Shown here in pieces: positions 52,956-61,732 of a stretch of DNA of 64,000 nucleotides (positions are counted from its first letter, which is position 1; each line of letters begins with the position of its first letter). The notes under the pieces are model-generated. The model had not been told where the DNA came from and searched no databases. It was given only the letters and a program-made list of their open reading frames with translations. A program made the translations under genes and the position numbers. Source of the stretch: Flavobacterium crocinum (GTDB lineage: Bacteria > Bacteroidota > Bacteroidia > Flavobacteriales > Flavobacteriaceae); assembly GCF_003122385.1 (NCBI RefSeq), contig NZ_CP029255.1, positions 3,348,001 to 3,412,000 on the forward strand, written 5' to 3'.

Positions 52956-52981
52956 TCTGCAAGAGAAAAATTTAAAAGAAA

Positions 52982-54229
52982 ATGAAAAAAATATTATATA
53001 ATTCAAGAAAATTAACCTTTGCGAACTTCGCGCTTCCTTTGCGAACTTTGCGGTTAATTGCATTTCTATTGGCAAGCACAGCAGCATTTGCCCAGCAATC
53101 TATTAGCTTGGAAAAAGCAATAGAACTTGCCAAATCAAACAATATCGACTTAAAAATAGCCGATAAAGAAATCGAGAAACAAACTGTTTTAAAGAAAGCC
53201 GCTTTCCAGCCCGATCCGCTTCAGGTACAGTATCAGGGCGGGCAGTTCAACAGTGTCGATTTTGATCATAATGTTTCGGTACAGCAGTTTTTTCCGTTGG
53301 GAAATATTACAAAAGCCAACAGACAGCTACAGGAAGAACTGGCAAAACTGGCCGAAAAACGAAAAGCTTTATCTTCTTATGAAATAGAAAAAGCGGTGAC
53401 ATTAGCGTATTACCAATATCTGTACGGCGTTTCGATTCAGAAGTTAAACTCAGAACTAAATGAGATTTATACCAAATTCTTAAAAAATGCCGAACTCCGA
53501 TTTAAAACCGGAGAAAGTGGGAATATTGAAGTGATTTCTGCGAAAGCAAAAGTCAAAGAAATCGAAACTCAGAAAGCGCAGTTAGAATACGATTTGGCGA
53601 TTTACCAGAAACAGCTTCAGTTTTTTATTCAGACCAATGAAAATATTGTTCCTGATCAAAATACGGCATTGCAATATGTTTTTGTCCAAAATCAGGAAAA
53701 TTCAAAAGCAGAAAACTTGATGACAGAATTCTATCAGCAGCAAATTTCTGTTTATCAAAAAGAAGTTGGGACTTTTAAAGCTTTGCGTACACCAAAAGTG
53801 GGACTGGGATATTTTGCCCAAACCATTAATACAGAATCTTTGTTTCAGGGTTTTACGGCTGGATTACAGATTCCGTTGTTTGGAGGTGTAAATACGACGA
53901 AAGCCAAAGCGGCAGAAATTGGCGTTTCTCAGTCGCAATTGGCTTTAGATAAAAACAAAATGATCCTGAATCTGCAAAGAGAAGAATTGCAAAACAACTT
54001 CCGGAAACAGCAGAAAAATTTAGATTATTATCAAAATGAAGGTTTGCAATATGCGAATCAAATTATTGAAACGGCGCAGAAAAGTTATGCCAATGGCGAT
54101 ATGAGTTATTGGTCGTATATCAGTTTTTTAAATCAGGCAATTGACATTAAAAAACAATACGCCGAAGCCACACACAGCTACAATCAAAGTGCAATCGAAC
54201 TCCAATTCCCAACCATCAAAAACAATTAA
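52982..54229 (+). CDS. czcC: CzcC-type outer-membrane efflux protein (TolC family)
   Basis: The protein has 415 residues. Two long coiled-coil hairpins typical of TolC-like channels are visible (AIELAKSNNIDLKIADKEIE, and RFKTGESGNIEVISAKAKVKE with its later counterpart KSYANGDMSYWSYISFLNQA). The N-terminus is a signal peptide ending LLASTAAFAQQ, but residues about 12-26 are encoded by a CGCAAAG-type dispersed repeat (53016-53057). It forms the outer-membrane exit of the CzcABC pump and lies 2 bp before czcB. Confidence 0.92.
   Translation: MKKILYNSRKLTFANFALPLRTLRLIAFLLASTAAFAQQSISLEKAIELAKSNNIDLKIADKEIEKQTVLKKAAFQPDPLQVQYQGGQFNSVDFDHNVSVQQFFPLGNITKANRQLQEELAKLAEKRKALSSYEIEKAVTLAYYQYLYGVSIQKLNSELNEIYTKFLKNAELRFKTGESGNIEVISAKAKVKEIETQKAQLEYDLAIYQKQLQFFIQTNENIVPDQNTALQYVFVQNQENSKAENLMTEFYQQQISVYQKEVGTFKALRTPKVGLGYFAQTINTESLFQGFTAGLQIPLFGGVNTTKAKAAEIGVSQSQLALDKNKMILNLQREELQNNFRKQQKNLDYYQNEGLQYANQIIETAQKSYANGDMSYWSYISFLNQAIDIKKQYAEATHSYNQSAIELQFPTIKNN
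53016..53057 (+). repeat. CGCAAAG-family repeat inside the czcC coding sequence
   Basis: CCTTTGCGAACTTCGCGC, TTCCTTTGCGAACTTTGCGG and TTAA are the right half of the dispersed element, here in frame and encoding residues TFANFALPLRTLRLI just before the hydrophobic core of the signal peptide. Confidence 0.85.
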
Positions 54230-54231
54230 TC

Positions 54232-55503
54232 ATGAAAAATATATTTAAAAGTTTAGCCAAGGATTTAACCGCAAAGCACGCAAAGACAAAGTGCAAAGTT
54301 CGCAAGGGAATTAAACTTAGCGTCCTTTGCGTAATCTTTGCGCTCTTTGCGGTTAATTTAAGTTGCAATGAAAAGAAAGCAGAAGAAACCCCCGATGAAG
54401 AAAAGACGAGTACAGAAGTGGCCCTGAAAGAATCTCAATATAAAACGATAGGCATTGAAACAGGATTTGTAGAAGACCGAAATCTCAATAAAGTCATTAA
54501 AGCCAATGGTTACACCACAGTTCCGCCACAAAACTCAGCTGAGGTTTCGACTTTAATTGGCGGAACGGTAAAAGATATTTATGTTCTCGAAGGAACTTTT
54601 GTCAATAAAGGAAAAGTTTTGGCAACAATCCAAAATCTGGAAGTGATCGAAATGCAGGAAGAATATCAGTCGGCAACGGCCAATGTTGAATATTTGCAGT
54701 TGGAATACAATCGCCAAAAGACGCTGAGCGACGAAAATGTAAATCCAAGAAAGATATTTCAGGAGGTAAAAGCCAAGTTAGCAGCCGAAAGAGCACGTGC
54801 TCAGGCAGCAAAAAATAAACTCGATGCTTTGCATGTTCCGGCAAAAGGGAAAACATCTTTGGTTCCAATTGTAGCACCTATAAATGGTTATGTAGGGAAA
54901 ATAAATATTGCCAAAGGCGCTTTTGCCAATACGGGAGTTTCTTTGTTTGAAGTGGTTGACAACAGTCAGATGCATTTGGATTTAAATGTCTATGAAAAAG
55001 ATCTGGCATCTATTTCTATTGGTCAGGTAATTGATTTTGTATTGACGAATCAGTCCAATAAATCCATTAAAGGAAAGATTTTCGGAATCAATAAATCTTT
55101 TTCTAACGAAAGTAAAACGGTAGCCGTACACGCCAAAATTGACCCAGCCGATGCCAAAGGACTAATTCCAGGAATGTATGTTTCGGCCAATATTAATATT
55201 ACCAATGCAACAGTTCCGGCACTTCCTAAAGATGCCGTTGTAAAAAATGCCGATAAATATTTTGTTTTTGTTCAGGAAGAAGGACACGCAGAAGAAAAAC
55301 ACGAACATAAGGAAGGCGAAAAAGAAGAAGCCCACGAAAAAGAAATTCATTTTAAAGCTGTTGAAATAATTCCGGGAACTACAGATTTAGGTTTTACAGA
55401 AATTAAGTTTGTGGATAAGATAGACCCGCAGGCGAAAATTGTTACTAAAGGCGCTTTTTATTTGTTGTCTGCTATGAAGGGCGGGGGAGAGCATTCGCAT
55501 TAG
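54232..55503 (+). CDS. czcB: CzcB-type membrane fusion lipoprotein
   Basis: The protein has 423 residues. The lipoprotein signal has its hydrophobic core in SVLCVIFALFAVNLSC, with Cys45 as the lipidation site. The adaptor core follows: a lipoyl-like half (GTVKDIYVLEGTFVNKGKVL), a hairpin, and the second half (VPIVAPINGYVGKINIAKGA). A His/Glu-rich loop near residue 350 (EEGHAEEKHEHKEGEKEEAH) probably binds metal, and it ends GGGEHSH. Residues about 12-42 are encoded by an inverted repeat of the CGCAAAG family. It links CzcA to CzcC and ends the operon. Confidence 0.93.
   Translation: MKNIFKSLAKDLTAKHAKTKCKVRKGIKLSVLCVIFALFAVNLSCNEKKAEETPDEEKTSTEVALKESQYKTIGIETGFVEDRNLNKVIKANGYTTVPPQNSAEVSTLIGGTVKDIYVLEGTFVNKGKVLATIQNLEVIEMQEEYQSATANVEYLQLEYNRQKTLSDENVNPRKIFQEVKAKLAAERARAQAAKNKLDALHVPAKGKTSLVPIVAPINGYVGKINIAKGAFANTGVSLFEVVDNSQMHLDLNVYEKDLASISIGQVIDFVLTNQSNKSIKGKIFGINKSFSNESKTVAVHAKIDPADAKGLIPGMYVSANINITNATVPALPKDAVVKNADKYFVFVQEEGHAEEKHEHKEGEKEEAHEKEIHFKAVEIIPGTTDLGFTEIKFVDKIDPQAKIVTKGAFYLLSAMKGGGEHSH
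54265..54356. repeat. CGCAAAG-family palindrome inside the czcB signal-peptide coding region
   Basis: TTAACCGCAAAGCACGCAAA (from 54265) is the near-complement (20 of 22) of CTTTGCGCTCTTTGCGGTTA (54336-54355) with its flanks. The full element stays open in frame and encodes the basic region and most of the hydrophobic core of the lipoprotein signal. Confidence 0.9.
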
Positions 55504-55648
55504 AAAGTGGTTTACCACTAAGGCGCTAAGACGCTAAGTTTTTATTGAATAATTTCACAAAGGATTGTAGTTTTTGCTCATAGAACTTAGCAAATTATTG
55601 CCAGATTGTAACATAGCACTATGATGCAATATATTCACTTTATGTTTC

Positions 55649-55666
55649 CCGTGGTTAAAACCACGG
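55649..55666. repeat. Perfect palindrome CCGTGGTTAAAACCACGG
   Basis: This 18-bp hairpin with 8-bp arms lies in the gap after czcB. It has no T run and so is probably not a terminator. A CGCTAAG-type fragment lies at about 55518-55540. Confidence 0.7.
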
Positions 55667-55720
55667 ATTATGTTTAGAGCCTTAGAGATCAGCTGATTTT
55701 AGAACGAACAGAAAGCTAAA

Positions 55721-55779
55721 TTTTTAAACATAAAAAAAGCTGTAAATTTTTAGTTTACAGCTTTTTTTATGTTTAAAAA
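55721..55779. terminator. Long bidirectional terminator
   Basis: The 26-bp perfect arms at 55721-55746 and 55754-55779 contain AAAAAAAGCTGTAAA / TTTACAGCTTTTTTT around a 7-base loop. It serves czcB and the convergent tandem exported-protein genes. Confidence 0.92.
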
Positions 55780-55781
55780 TC

Positions 55782-56843
55782 TTAAGGAATATTTTTATAC
55801 CAAATATAATCCTCTGGCCAGCCGCCTCCAAATTTACTCAATCCAGAGCCAGTTAAATTACGTCCGGTCATTTTTACAATAAAATAGTAGGTTTTATTAA
55901 CCGTGCCACTATTTTGAATTATAAGATTATCATTCATTAGTCCATTCTTTGCATTTGGATAAAGTGCAGCTCCCATTAAATTACCGCTTGTTAAAATATC
56001 GGTAGTTGGTGCCATCGTAGTACTGCTATTGCTGAAAGTAGCATTTGTCCATAAAAACTCATCTGTATTTGCGAAGGCAGGAGTTCCGCTTCTACTTAAT
56101 AACATATGTACTGTAATAAGCCATTTTCCTGGTGGTAATGTTATACTGCTTTTTGTATAATACCACGTGTTAAGTGATGTAATAGGTATATTGACTCCTG
56201 TAGAAGACAATGTCGCGACGTTCATTTTACTAGTAGGCATTTGCCAAGATCCAACTCCATTAGCATCTGAAGTAAGAATATAGTTTAAGTTTTCTGTGCC
56301 GTCCTGAAGCTGTAATGCTCCTGAAGTACTTTTGTTAAGAATTAATTTAGCGGTAGAGCCTCCTGTGGGTACATCAGTAGTCCCAACTAATAATTTGCCA
56401 TCAGCAGTAACTCTGTTTTTTTCTGCACCATATAATATGGTAACAAAATCGTTATTATCTGTAGTACCAATAAAATTGGTTGCGGCATTTGTATTTGCAT
56501 TGCCAGAAGTTAACCAAGCCTGATCAGGAGAATTTAATGAATACCAACGACTACCGTCATTATAATATATTCCCTCAGTAACCTTTGTATCACCACTTCC
56601 TAGAGTATTAGTGTTGTACACAAACATTCCAGCGGTATGTGCTGTTAATGGTGAAGGATTGTCAGTAGATAATAGGACTACTCTAGGTAGTAATAAACCT
56701 TTATTTGTATTTTCTGTTCCAGTTGTATTTAAATCTAATACGGCATCCTGGAGAGGGCTGTTTGTTGGCATACCTACCTGAGTCTTACCTTCCATAATAG
56801 ACAGCAGTGTAAAAAGGATTGCCAATACGACATTTTTTTTCAT
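55782..56843 (-). CDS. Exported fibre-like protein, paralogue 3 of a tandem trio
   Basis: The protein has 353 residues with a signal peptide (VVLAILFTLLSIMEGKTQ). The N-terminal module VGMPTNSPLQDAVLDLN ... GLLLPRVVLLSTDNPSPL ... GMFVYNTNTLG ... EGIYYNDGSRWYSL is shared with both upstream paralogues and recurs in Bacteroidota tail-fibre-like proteins. A middle repeat region (NFIGTTDNNDFVT, RVTADGKLLVGTT) and ILTSDANGVGSWQMP lead to a C-terminal strand-rich domain (LPPGKWLITVHMLLSR ... NLIIQNSGTVNKTYYFIVKM). No type IX secretion C-terminal signal is seen. It may be a surface or matrix protein; the function is unknown. Confidence 0.75.
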   Translation of the reverse strand: MKKNVVLAILFTLLSIMEGKTQVGMPTNSPLQDAVLDLNTTGTENTNKGLLLPRVVLLSTDNPSPLTAHTAGMFVYNTNTLGSGDTKVTEGIYYNDGSRWYSLNSPDQAWLTSGNANTNAATNFIGTTDNNDFVTILYGAEKNRVTADGKLLVGTTDVPTGGSTAKLILNKSTSGALQLQDGTENLNYILTSDANGVGSWQMPTSKMNVATLSSTGVNIPITSLNTWYYTKSSITLPPGKWLITVHMLLSRSGTPAFANTDEFLWTNATFSNSSTTMAPTTDILTSGNLMGAALYPNAKNGLMNDNLIIQNSGTVNKTYYFIVKMTGRNLTGSGLSKFGGGWPEDYIWYKNIP

Positions 56844-56907
56844 ACTTTAATTTTTAGTTCAGAACTATTTTTGTTTTCAAAAAAAATTTAGATAGTTTAA
56901 AAAGGGA

Positions 56908-57984
56908 TTAGTTTATTTTTTGAATTATAATATAGCTATAACTACTACTAGAAATACCAGAAATATAGTTAGTTGTTGAAACATTATTATTAGTCATATT
57001 GCCAATACAGAAATAATAATCCTTATTCACGTTTGATGTGTTTTGAATTATTAAATCTCCCAGTAGATTATAATCATGAGACAGAGCGGTTGATATTCCT
57101 GAGACATAAGGGGAGCTAGAAAGAACATCTGCACTTGGAGCTATCGTAGTACTGCTGTCGCTAAATATTCCCCTTAACCAGTTCGTTTCATTAGTGCCCA
57201 TCCAACTAAATGGGCTAACAAGAAAATTTACATTTAAAAGCCATTTACCAGGAGGAAGTGTTATCTTATTATTAGTATAAGCCCAGGATGAAGTCATGGT
57301 ACTAGGGAATATTTTTGGATTTGGCTCCATTGTGGGTAAAACATTCGAAAGATAAAGTGACGGGGCAGTCCATTTACCTATACCATTTGCATCAGAGGTA
57401 AACACTTTACCTTCATTCATTAAACCTAGCCCTTCTGTAGCATCTTTTATCATCAAACCACCAGCTACAGTACCGTTATTAATAATCAATTTTGCATTAG
57501 AGCCACCTGAGGGTGTAACGGCTGTATTAATTAAAAGCTTGCCAGTTGTAGTTACACGTAATCTTTCTATATTGTTAGTTCTGGTCACAAAATCTGTATT
57601 ATCAGTTGTTCCAATAAAATTTAAAGAATTTGTATTGGAATTACCTGTTAAACTCCAAGGTAAAAAGGCAGAACTTGAAATAAGAACCCAGTTACTACCA
57701 TTGTTATAGTAAATACCTTCCACAACTTGTTTATCGCCTGAACCATTGGCGACAGTATTATATACCATCATTCCAGCAATATGAGCAGACAAAGGGGTTG
57801 CAGCATCTGTTGAACTAAGACTAACTCTGGGCAATGCCAAGCCTTGTATAGTACTCCCAGAAATATTATTTAGATCTAGTACAGCATTAGTATCAGGATT
57901 GTTGTTGGACATCCCTATTTGGGCAAATAAATTTGTTTGGCAAAAGACCAATATGATAAAAAATAATAGTAAATATGGTTTCAT
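56908..57984 (-). CDS. Exported fibre-like protein, paralogue 2 of a tandem trio
   Basis: The protein has 358 residues with a signal peptide (LLLFFIILVFCQTNLFAQ). It has the same modules as its neighbours: IGMSNNNPDTNAVLDLN, GLALPRVSLSSTDAATPL, EGIYYNNGSNWVLI, FIGTTDNTDFVTRTNNIERL, VFTSDANGIGKWTAP, LPPGKWLLNVNFLV and DLIIQNTSNVNKDYYF. It lies 64 bp upstream of the 353-residue paralogue and is probably co-transcribed with it. The C-terminal domain has diverged more than the N-terminal one, as expected if that part contacts variable partners. Confidence 0.75.
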   Translation of the reverse strand: MKPYLLLFFIILVFCQTNLFAQIGMSNNNPDTNAVLDLNNISGSTIQGLALPRVSLSSTDAATPLSAHIAGMMVYNTVANGSGDKQVVEGIYYNNGSNWVLISSSAFLPWSLTGNSNTNSLNFIGTTDNTDFVTRTNNIERLRVTTTGKLLINTAVTPSGGSNAKLIINNGTVAGGLMIKDATEGLGLMNEGKVFTSDANGIGKWTAPSLYLSNVLPTMEPNPKIFPSTMTSSWAYTNNKITLPPGKWLLNVNFLVSPFSWMGTNETNWLRGIFSDSSTTIAPSADVLSSSPYVSGISTALSHDYNLLGDLIIQNTSNVNKDYYFCIGNMTNNNVSTTNYISGISSSSYSYIIIQKIN

Positions 57985-58034
57985 TATTTTTACTTTTAAT
58001 GTTATAAATAATTCTTGAATTATTTTTGACGTAT

Positions 58035-59099
58035 TTAATAAATTCGTTCTACAATAAGTTTGTTTTCGGGTCCCGCAGCAGGAAAATTGATAGTCATATT
58101 AACTCGGGAATTTGTACCATACCAAGCCCAATAATAATAAGTTTTATCACTGGCAGTTGTGTTTTCGAGTATAATATGCCCCTCTATCATTCCATATAAA
58201 CTGTTAGGAGGAAACATATTCCTCATTTTTAGAATTTGTGAGGTATTGGTAGTACTCGTACTAGAAGTTGAGCTTTCAGAAAAATAAGAAACAATTGAGC
58301 CGCAGGAATCTGCAGCGGAATAAGTTCCATCTGTTTTTTTCATAATTAAGTTAAGTTTGCATAGCCATTTACCTGGTGGTAAGGTCAAACTGCAACCTGT
58401 ATATACATAACCATTACCTCCAGGAACTGTATTTAGGGCAACACCGCCACCAGCAGGTACAAAATTAGGATACAATACTTCGGCAGAAGGTTTGTCCTGC
58501 CATGTAGCTAAACCATTACTATTAGAGGTTAATATCTTTCCCGTACCTTGAGTACCATCAATTAGTTGTATAGCGCCAGCAGTTCCATTTTTTACAGCCA
58601 TTGCTGTCGCACTACCACCTGTTAAAGGATAACTTGTTCCTATTAAATAATTATTAAAAATACGGGTAGCTTCAACATTATTAGTTCGTGTGATAAGTGG
58701 ATAAGACCAATTTAAGGAACCGATTTTGTTTGTACCAGCAACAGTACCACTATTACCAGTAGTTGACCAAAACGTATTTTCTGGGTTTTCTAAAATCCAT
58801 TGGCTCCCATCATTGTAGTAAATACCAGGTATTACTTGATTTGTAGAGGATCCAGTGATTGTAGTTTTAGTAGTATTGTACACTTTCATTCCTTTAATAT
58901 GTGTACTTAAAGGAGCAGGACTATTTGTAGCGGTTAAAGCTACTTTTGGCAATAACAACCCTTTTGTATTTGTCCCGTCTGAATTGTTTAAATCTAAGAC
59001 CGCATCTTTGTTCGGGTTGTTAGTCGTCATCCCTACCTGAGAATATGTGACTGTTGCCGTGAACCATAAGAATAATGTCAGCATTACATGCGTTTTCAT
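58035..59099 (-). CDS. Exported fibre-like protein, paralogue 1 of a tandem trio
   Basis: The protein has 354 residues with a signal peptide (LTLFLWFTATVTYSQ). Shared modules are VGMTTNNPNKDAVLDLN, GLLLPKVALTATNSPAPL, GIYYNDGSQWILE, ITRTNNVEATRIF, ILTSNSNGLATWQ and LPPGKWLCKLNLIMKK. Two Cys in the C-terminal domain (YTGCSLTL, ADSCGSI) distinguish it. It is the first gene of the trio, 50 bp before the next. It is exported past the inner membrane; the final location is unknown. Confidence 0.75.
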   Translation of the reverse strand: MKTHVMLTLFLWFTATVTYSQVGMTTNNPNKDAVLDLNNSDGTNTKGLLLPKVALTATNSPAPLSTHIKGMKVYNTTKTTITGSSTNQVIPGIYYNDGSQWILENPENTFWSTTGNSGTVAGTNKIGSLNWSYPLITRTNNVEATRIFNNYLIGTSYPLTGGSATAMAVKNGTAGAIQLIDGTQGTGKILTSNSNGLATWQDKPSAEVLYPNFVPAGGGVALNTVPGGNGYVYTGCSLTLPPGKWLCKLNLIMKKTDGTYSAADSCGSIVSYFSESSTSSTSTTNTSQILKMRNMFPPNSLYGMIEGHIILENTTASDKTYYYWAWYGTNSRVNMTINFPAAGPENKLIVERIY

Positions 59100-59680
59100 A
59101 AATTTTTAAATAAAGTTTGTTAGTAAATGTTTTATGTTTCCTAAAAAGGAAAATTTATTTGCAATTTGTTTTGATTTGGGGCAAAAAAGGCTTTCAGTTT
59201 GTTTTCTGAAGTGGTATTAGAAACAGTCTAAATAAAAGGCTTATAGTTTTTTAATTTGGTTTTGTCTTGTTTATGAGACAGATTAATTAAAACTCAATCT
59301 TATTCATGAAAATTTATTGCAAAATTAGGCGTGCAATTAGAGGGTTTTTACCCTAAAAAGTTTTATTTGTATTAACTTAAGTTTTTTTAATGTTTAAAGT
59401 ATATTTTTAATATAGTGCAGCAGGAGCGAAGCCGGAACAGCAATTTGTTTTTTATTACATGTTATGCCGGAGTGGGGTAGCTGTGTGGAGTTACTTACGG
59501 CCTTCCTTACTTTGTCAGGATGAAAAATTGGAACGTTTAATTCTTTACTAAAAAAAAAACTTAGCGACTTAGCGTCTTTGTGGCATGAAACTTTACAACA
59601 AAAACTGTAAATTTAGGGCATAATTAAAACCAGGTTTCAGAGAAACATAAACCTGAAACCGGAAACCTGAAATTCTATAA
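59100..59680. other. 581-bp intergenic region between the fibre-like trio and the metal ATPase
   Basis: The gap is AT-rich. It holds a small inverted repeat AGGGT-tttt-ACCCT near 59342-59355. It also holds dispersed-repeat fragments near the ATPase gene: CTTAGCGACTTAGCGTC at about 59560, and AAACCTGAAACCGGAAACC from about 59648. No gene of note was found. It should contain the divergent promoters, but none is clear. Confidence 0.5.
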
Positions 59681-61678
59681 ATGATACATCAAGATAAAGA
59701 AGTAAAAAATATAAAAAGCAAACCCAAATCTTCCTGCTGCTGCTCTCACGATGAGCCTGTACATACTGAAAATGATGGGCACGACCACGGTCATGATCAC
59801 GAACATAACACGGAAAGAAGCTGGTTTAAATTGTTTCTTCCTGCCATAATTTCCTTTGTTCTATTACTCATAGGAATCGTTTTTGATAATTATGTGCCAC
59901 AGAGCTGGTTTACTGGATATGTCAGAGCGATCTGGTATGCAATTGCCTATCTTCCGGTTGGGCTTCCTGTTTTAAAAGAAGCTTACGAAAGTATTGTGAA
60001 AGGCGATGTTTTCTCTGAGTTCTTCCTAATGTGTATTGCTACAATTGGAGCTTTTGCGATTGGAGAATATCCGGAAGGTGTTGCAGTGATGCTGTTTTAT
60101 ACGATTGGAGAAACTTTTCAGGGAATGGCAGTTACCCGGGCAAAATCAAGTATTAAAAACTTGTTGGACCAGCGTCCGGATGAGGTACATATTTTAGAAA
60201 ATAATACTGCCGTAAAAGTTAAGGCCAAAGAAGTTCAGATTGGTGCAGTTATTCAGCTGAAAGCGGGCGAAAAACTAGGTTTGGATGGTGAATTATTATC
60301 CGATTCGGCTTCGTTTAATACAGCAGCTTTAACAGGAGAAAGTAAACCCGATACGAAAAAGAAAGGCGAAACGGTTCTGGCGGGAATGATAAACGGAAAT
60401 ACCATTGCAGAAATAAAAGTAACTACGGCTTATAATGACAGTAAATTGTCTAAAATTCTGGAACTGGTTCAAAATGCCACAACCAAAAAAGCGCCTGCGG
60501 AATTGTTTATTCGAAAGTTTGCTAAAATCTATACGCCAATTGTAGTATATCTGGCGATTGCCATTTGCCTGGTTCCCATGCTTTTTGTAGATCATTATGT
60601 CTTTTCAGACTGGTTGTACAGAGCTTTGGTTTTTCTGGTAATTTCCTGTCCTTGTGCGTTGGTGATCAGTATTCCGTTAGGTTATTTTGGCGGAATTGGA
60701 GCTGCGAGTAAAAACGGAATTCTGTTTAAAGGCAGTAATTTTCTAGACAGTATTTCAACGATTCAGAATGTGGTGGTGGACAAAACGGGAACCATGACCG
60801 AAGGTGTTTTTAAAGTCCAGGAAGTTGTTGTAAAACCGGAGTTTGATAAAGAAGAAATACTGAAACTGGTGAATGCTTTAGAAAGCCGAAGCACACATCC
60901 TGTTGCTACTGCAATTCATAATCATGTAGGACAAATTGATCCTTCGGTAGAACTGAAAGACATTGAAGAAATTTCCGGACACGGATTAAAAGCTTCTTAT
61001 AATGGAAAAGATTTGCATGTTGGGAATTTTAAACTTCTCGATAAATTTAATATTCCATATAATATTGATCCTTCGTCAATAGTTTACACCACGATTGCCA
61101 TTGCGTATGATGGAAAATTTGCAGGTTATTTAACCATTGCAGACGAAATTAAAGAAGATGCAAAAGAAACCGTTTCTAAACTGAAATCGTTGGGAGTAAA
61201 ATTAACGATGTTGAGCGGAGATAAAACCAATGTGGTTCAGTTTGTAGCTGATAAACTAGGAATAACAAAAGCTTTTGGAGATTTGCTTCCGGAAGATAAA
61301 GTCAAGAAAGTAAACGAAATTAAAGCAAAAAACGAAACGATTGCTTTTGTGGGTGATGGCGTAAACGATGCACCGGTAATTGCTTTAAGTACCGTTGGGA
61401 TTGCCATGGGAGGTTTAGGAAGCGACGCCGCAATCGAAACCGCCGATGTCGTAATTCAGGACGATAAACCAAGTAAAATTGCCATGGCGATTAACATTGG
61501 AAAACAAACCAAAAAGATTGTCTGGCAGAATATTATTCTGGCTTTTGTCGTAAAAGCTTTTGTATTAATTCTAGGTGCCGGCGGACTTGCCACAATGTGG
61601 GAAGCTGTTTTTGCAGACGTTGGTGTGGCGTTGTTGGCGATTTTGAATGCGGTTAGAATTCAGAAGATGAGGTTTTAA
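59681..61678 (+). CDS. zntA: P1B-type ATPase exporting Zn/Cd/Pb (ZntA/CadA-like)
   Basis: The protein has 665 residues. The usual N-terminal HMA domain is missing; instead there is a short Cys/His-rich tail (SSCCCSHDEPVH, then HDHGHDHEH). Six to eight membrane helices carry the CPC motif at Cys323-Pro324-Cys325 (SCPCALVISIPLG), which with the IPLGYFGGIGAASKNGILFKG continuation points to Zn, Cd or Pb. The catalytic parts are LTGESKP, Asp367 in VVDKTGTMTEG, and GDGVNDAPVIA. It pumps divalent metal to the periplasm, where CzcCBA could carry it out of the cell. A terminator follows. Confidence 0.93.
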   Translation: MIHQDKEVKNIKSKPKSSCCCSHDEPVHTENDGHDHGHDHEHNTERSWFKLFLPAIISFVLLLIGIVFDNYVPQSWFTGYVRAIWYAIAYLPVGLPVLKEAYESIVKGDVFSEFFLMCIATIGAFAIGEYPEGVAVMLFYTIGETFQGMAVTRAKSSIKNLLDQRPDEVHILENNTAVKVKAKEVQIGAVIQLKAGEKLGLDGELLSDSASFNTAALTGESKPDTKKKGETVLAGMINGNTIAEIKVTTAYNDSKLSKILELVQNATTKKAPAELFIRKFAKIYTPIVVYLAIAICLVPMLFVDHYVFSDWLYRALVFLVISCPCALVISIPLGYFGGIGAASKNGILFKGSNFLDSISTIQNVVVDKTGTMTEGVFKVQEVVVKPEFDKEEILKLVNALESRSTHPVATAIHNHVGQIDPSVELKDIEEISGHGLKASYNGKDLHVGNFKLLDKFNIPYNIDPSSIVYTTIAIAYDGKFAGYLTIADEIKEDAKETVSKLKSLGVKLTMLSGDKTNVVQFVADKLGITKAFGDLLPEDKVKKVNEIKAKNETIAFVGDGVNDAPVIALSTVGIAMGGLGSDAAIETADVVIQDDKPSKIAMAINIGKQTKKIVWQNIILAFVVKAFVLILGAGGLATMWEAVFADVGVALLAILNAVRIQKMRF

Positions 61679-61687
61679 AATATAGAT

Positions 61688-61723
61688 GCCCAATTCAAAT
61701 AAATGAATTGGGCTTTATTTTTC
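61688..61723 (+). terminator. Rho-independent terminator after the metal ATPase
   Basis: GCCCAATTCA (61688-61697) pairs with TGAATTGGGC (61704-61713) and is followed by TTTATTTTT. Confidence 0.9.
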
Positions 61724-61732
61724 AAGTCTGGT

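Noticed and set aside
52685..52975. Repeated units in the czcA-czcC gap resembling a CRISPR array
   Set aside because: The units are a 96-bp tandem duplication without regular 25-40 bp repeats and unique spacers, and no cas gene is nearby.
49542..55503. Copper/silver (Cus) assignment for the RND system
   Set aside because: The helix-4 motif DFGIIVDGAVIIVE is of the divalent-cation type, and no methionine-rich CusB or CusF features are seen.
55782..59099. Type IX secretion signals on the tandem exported proteins
   Set aside because: The C-terminal residues of all three do not show the conserved strand motifs of type IX C-terminal domains.
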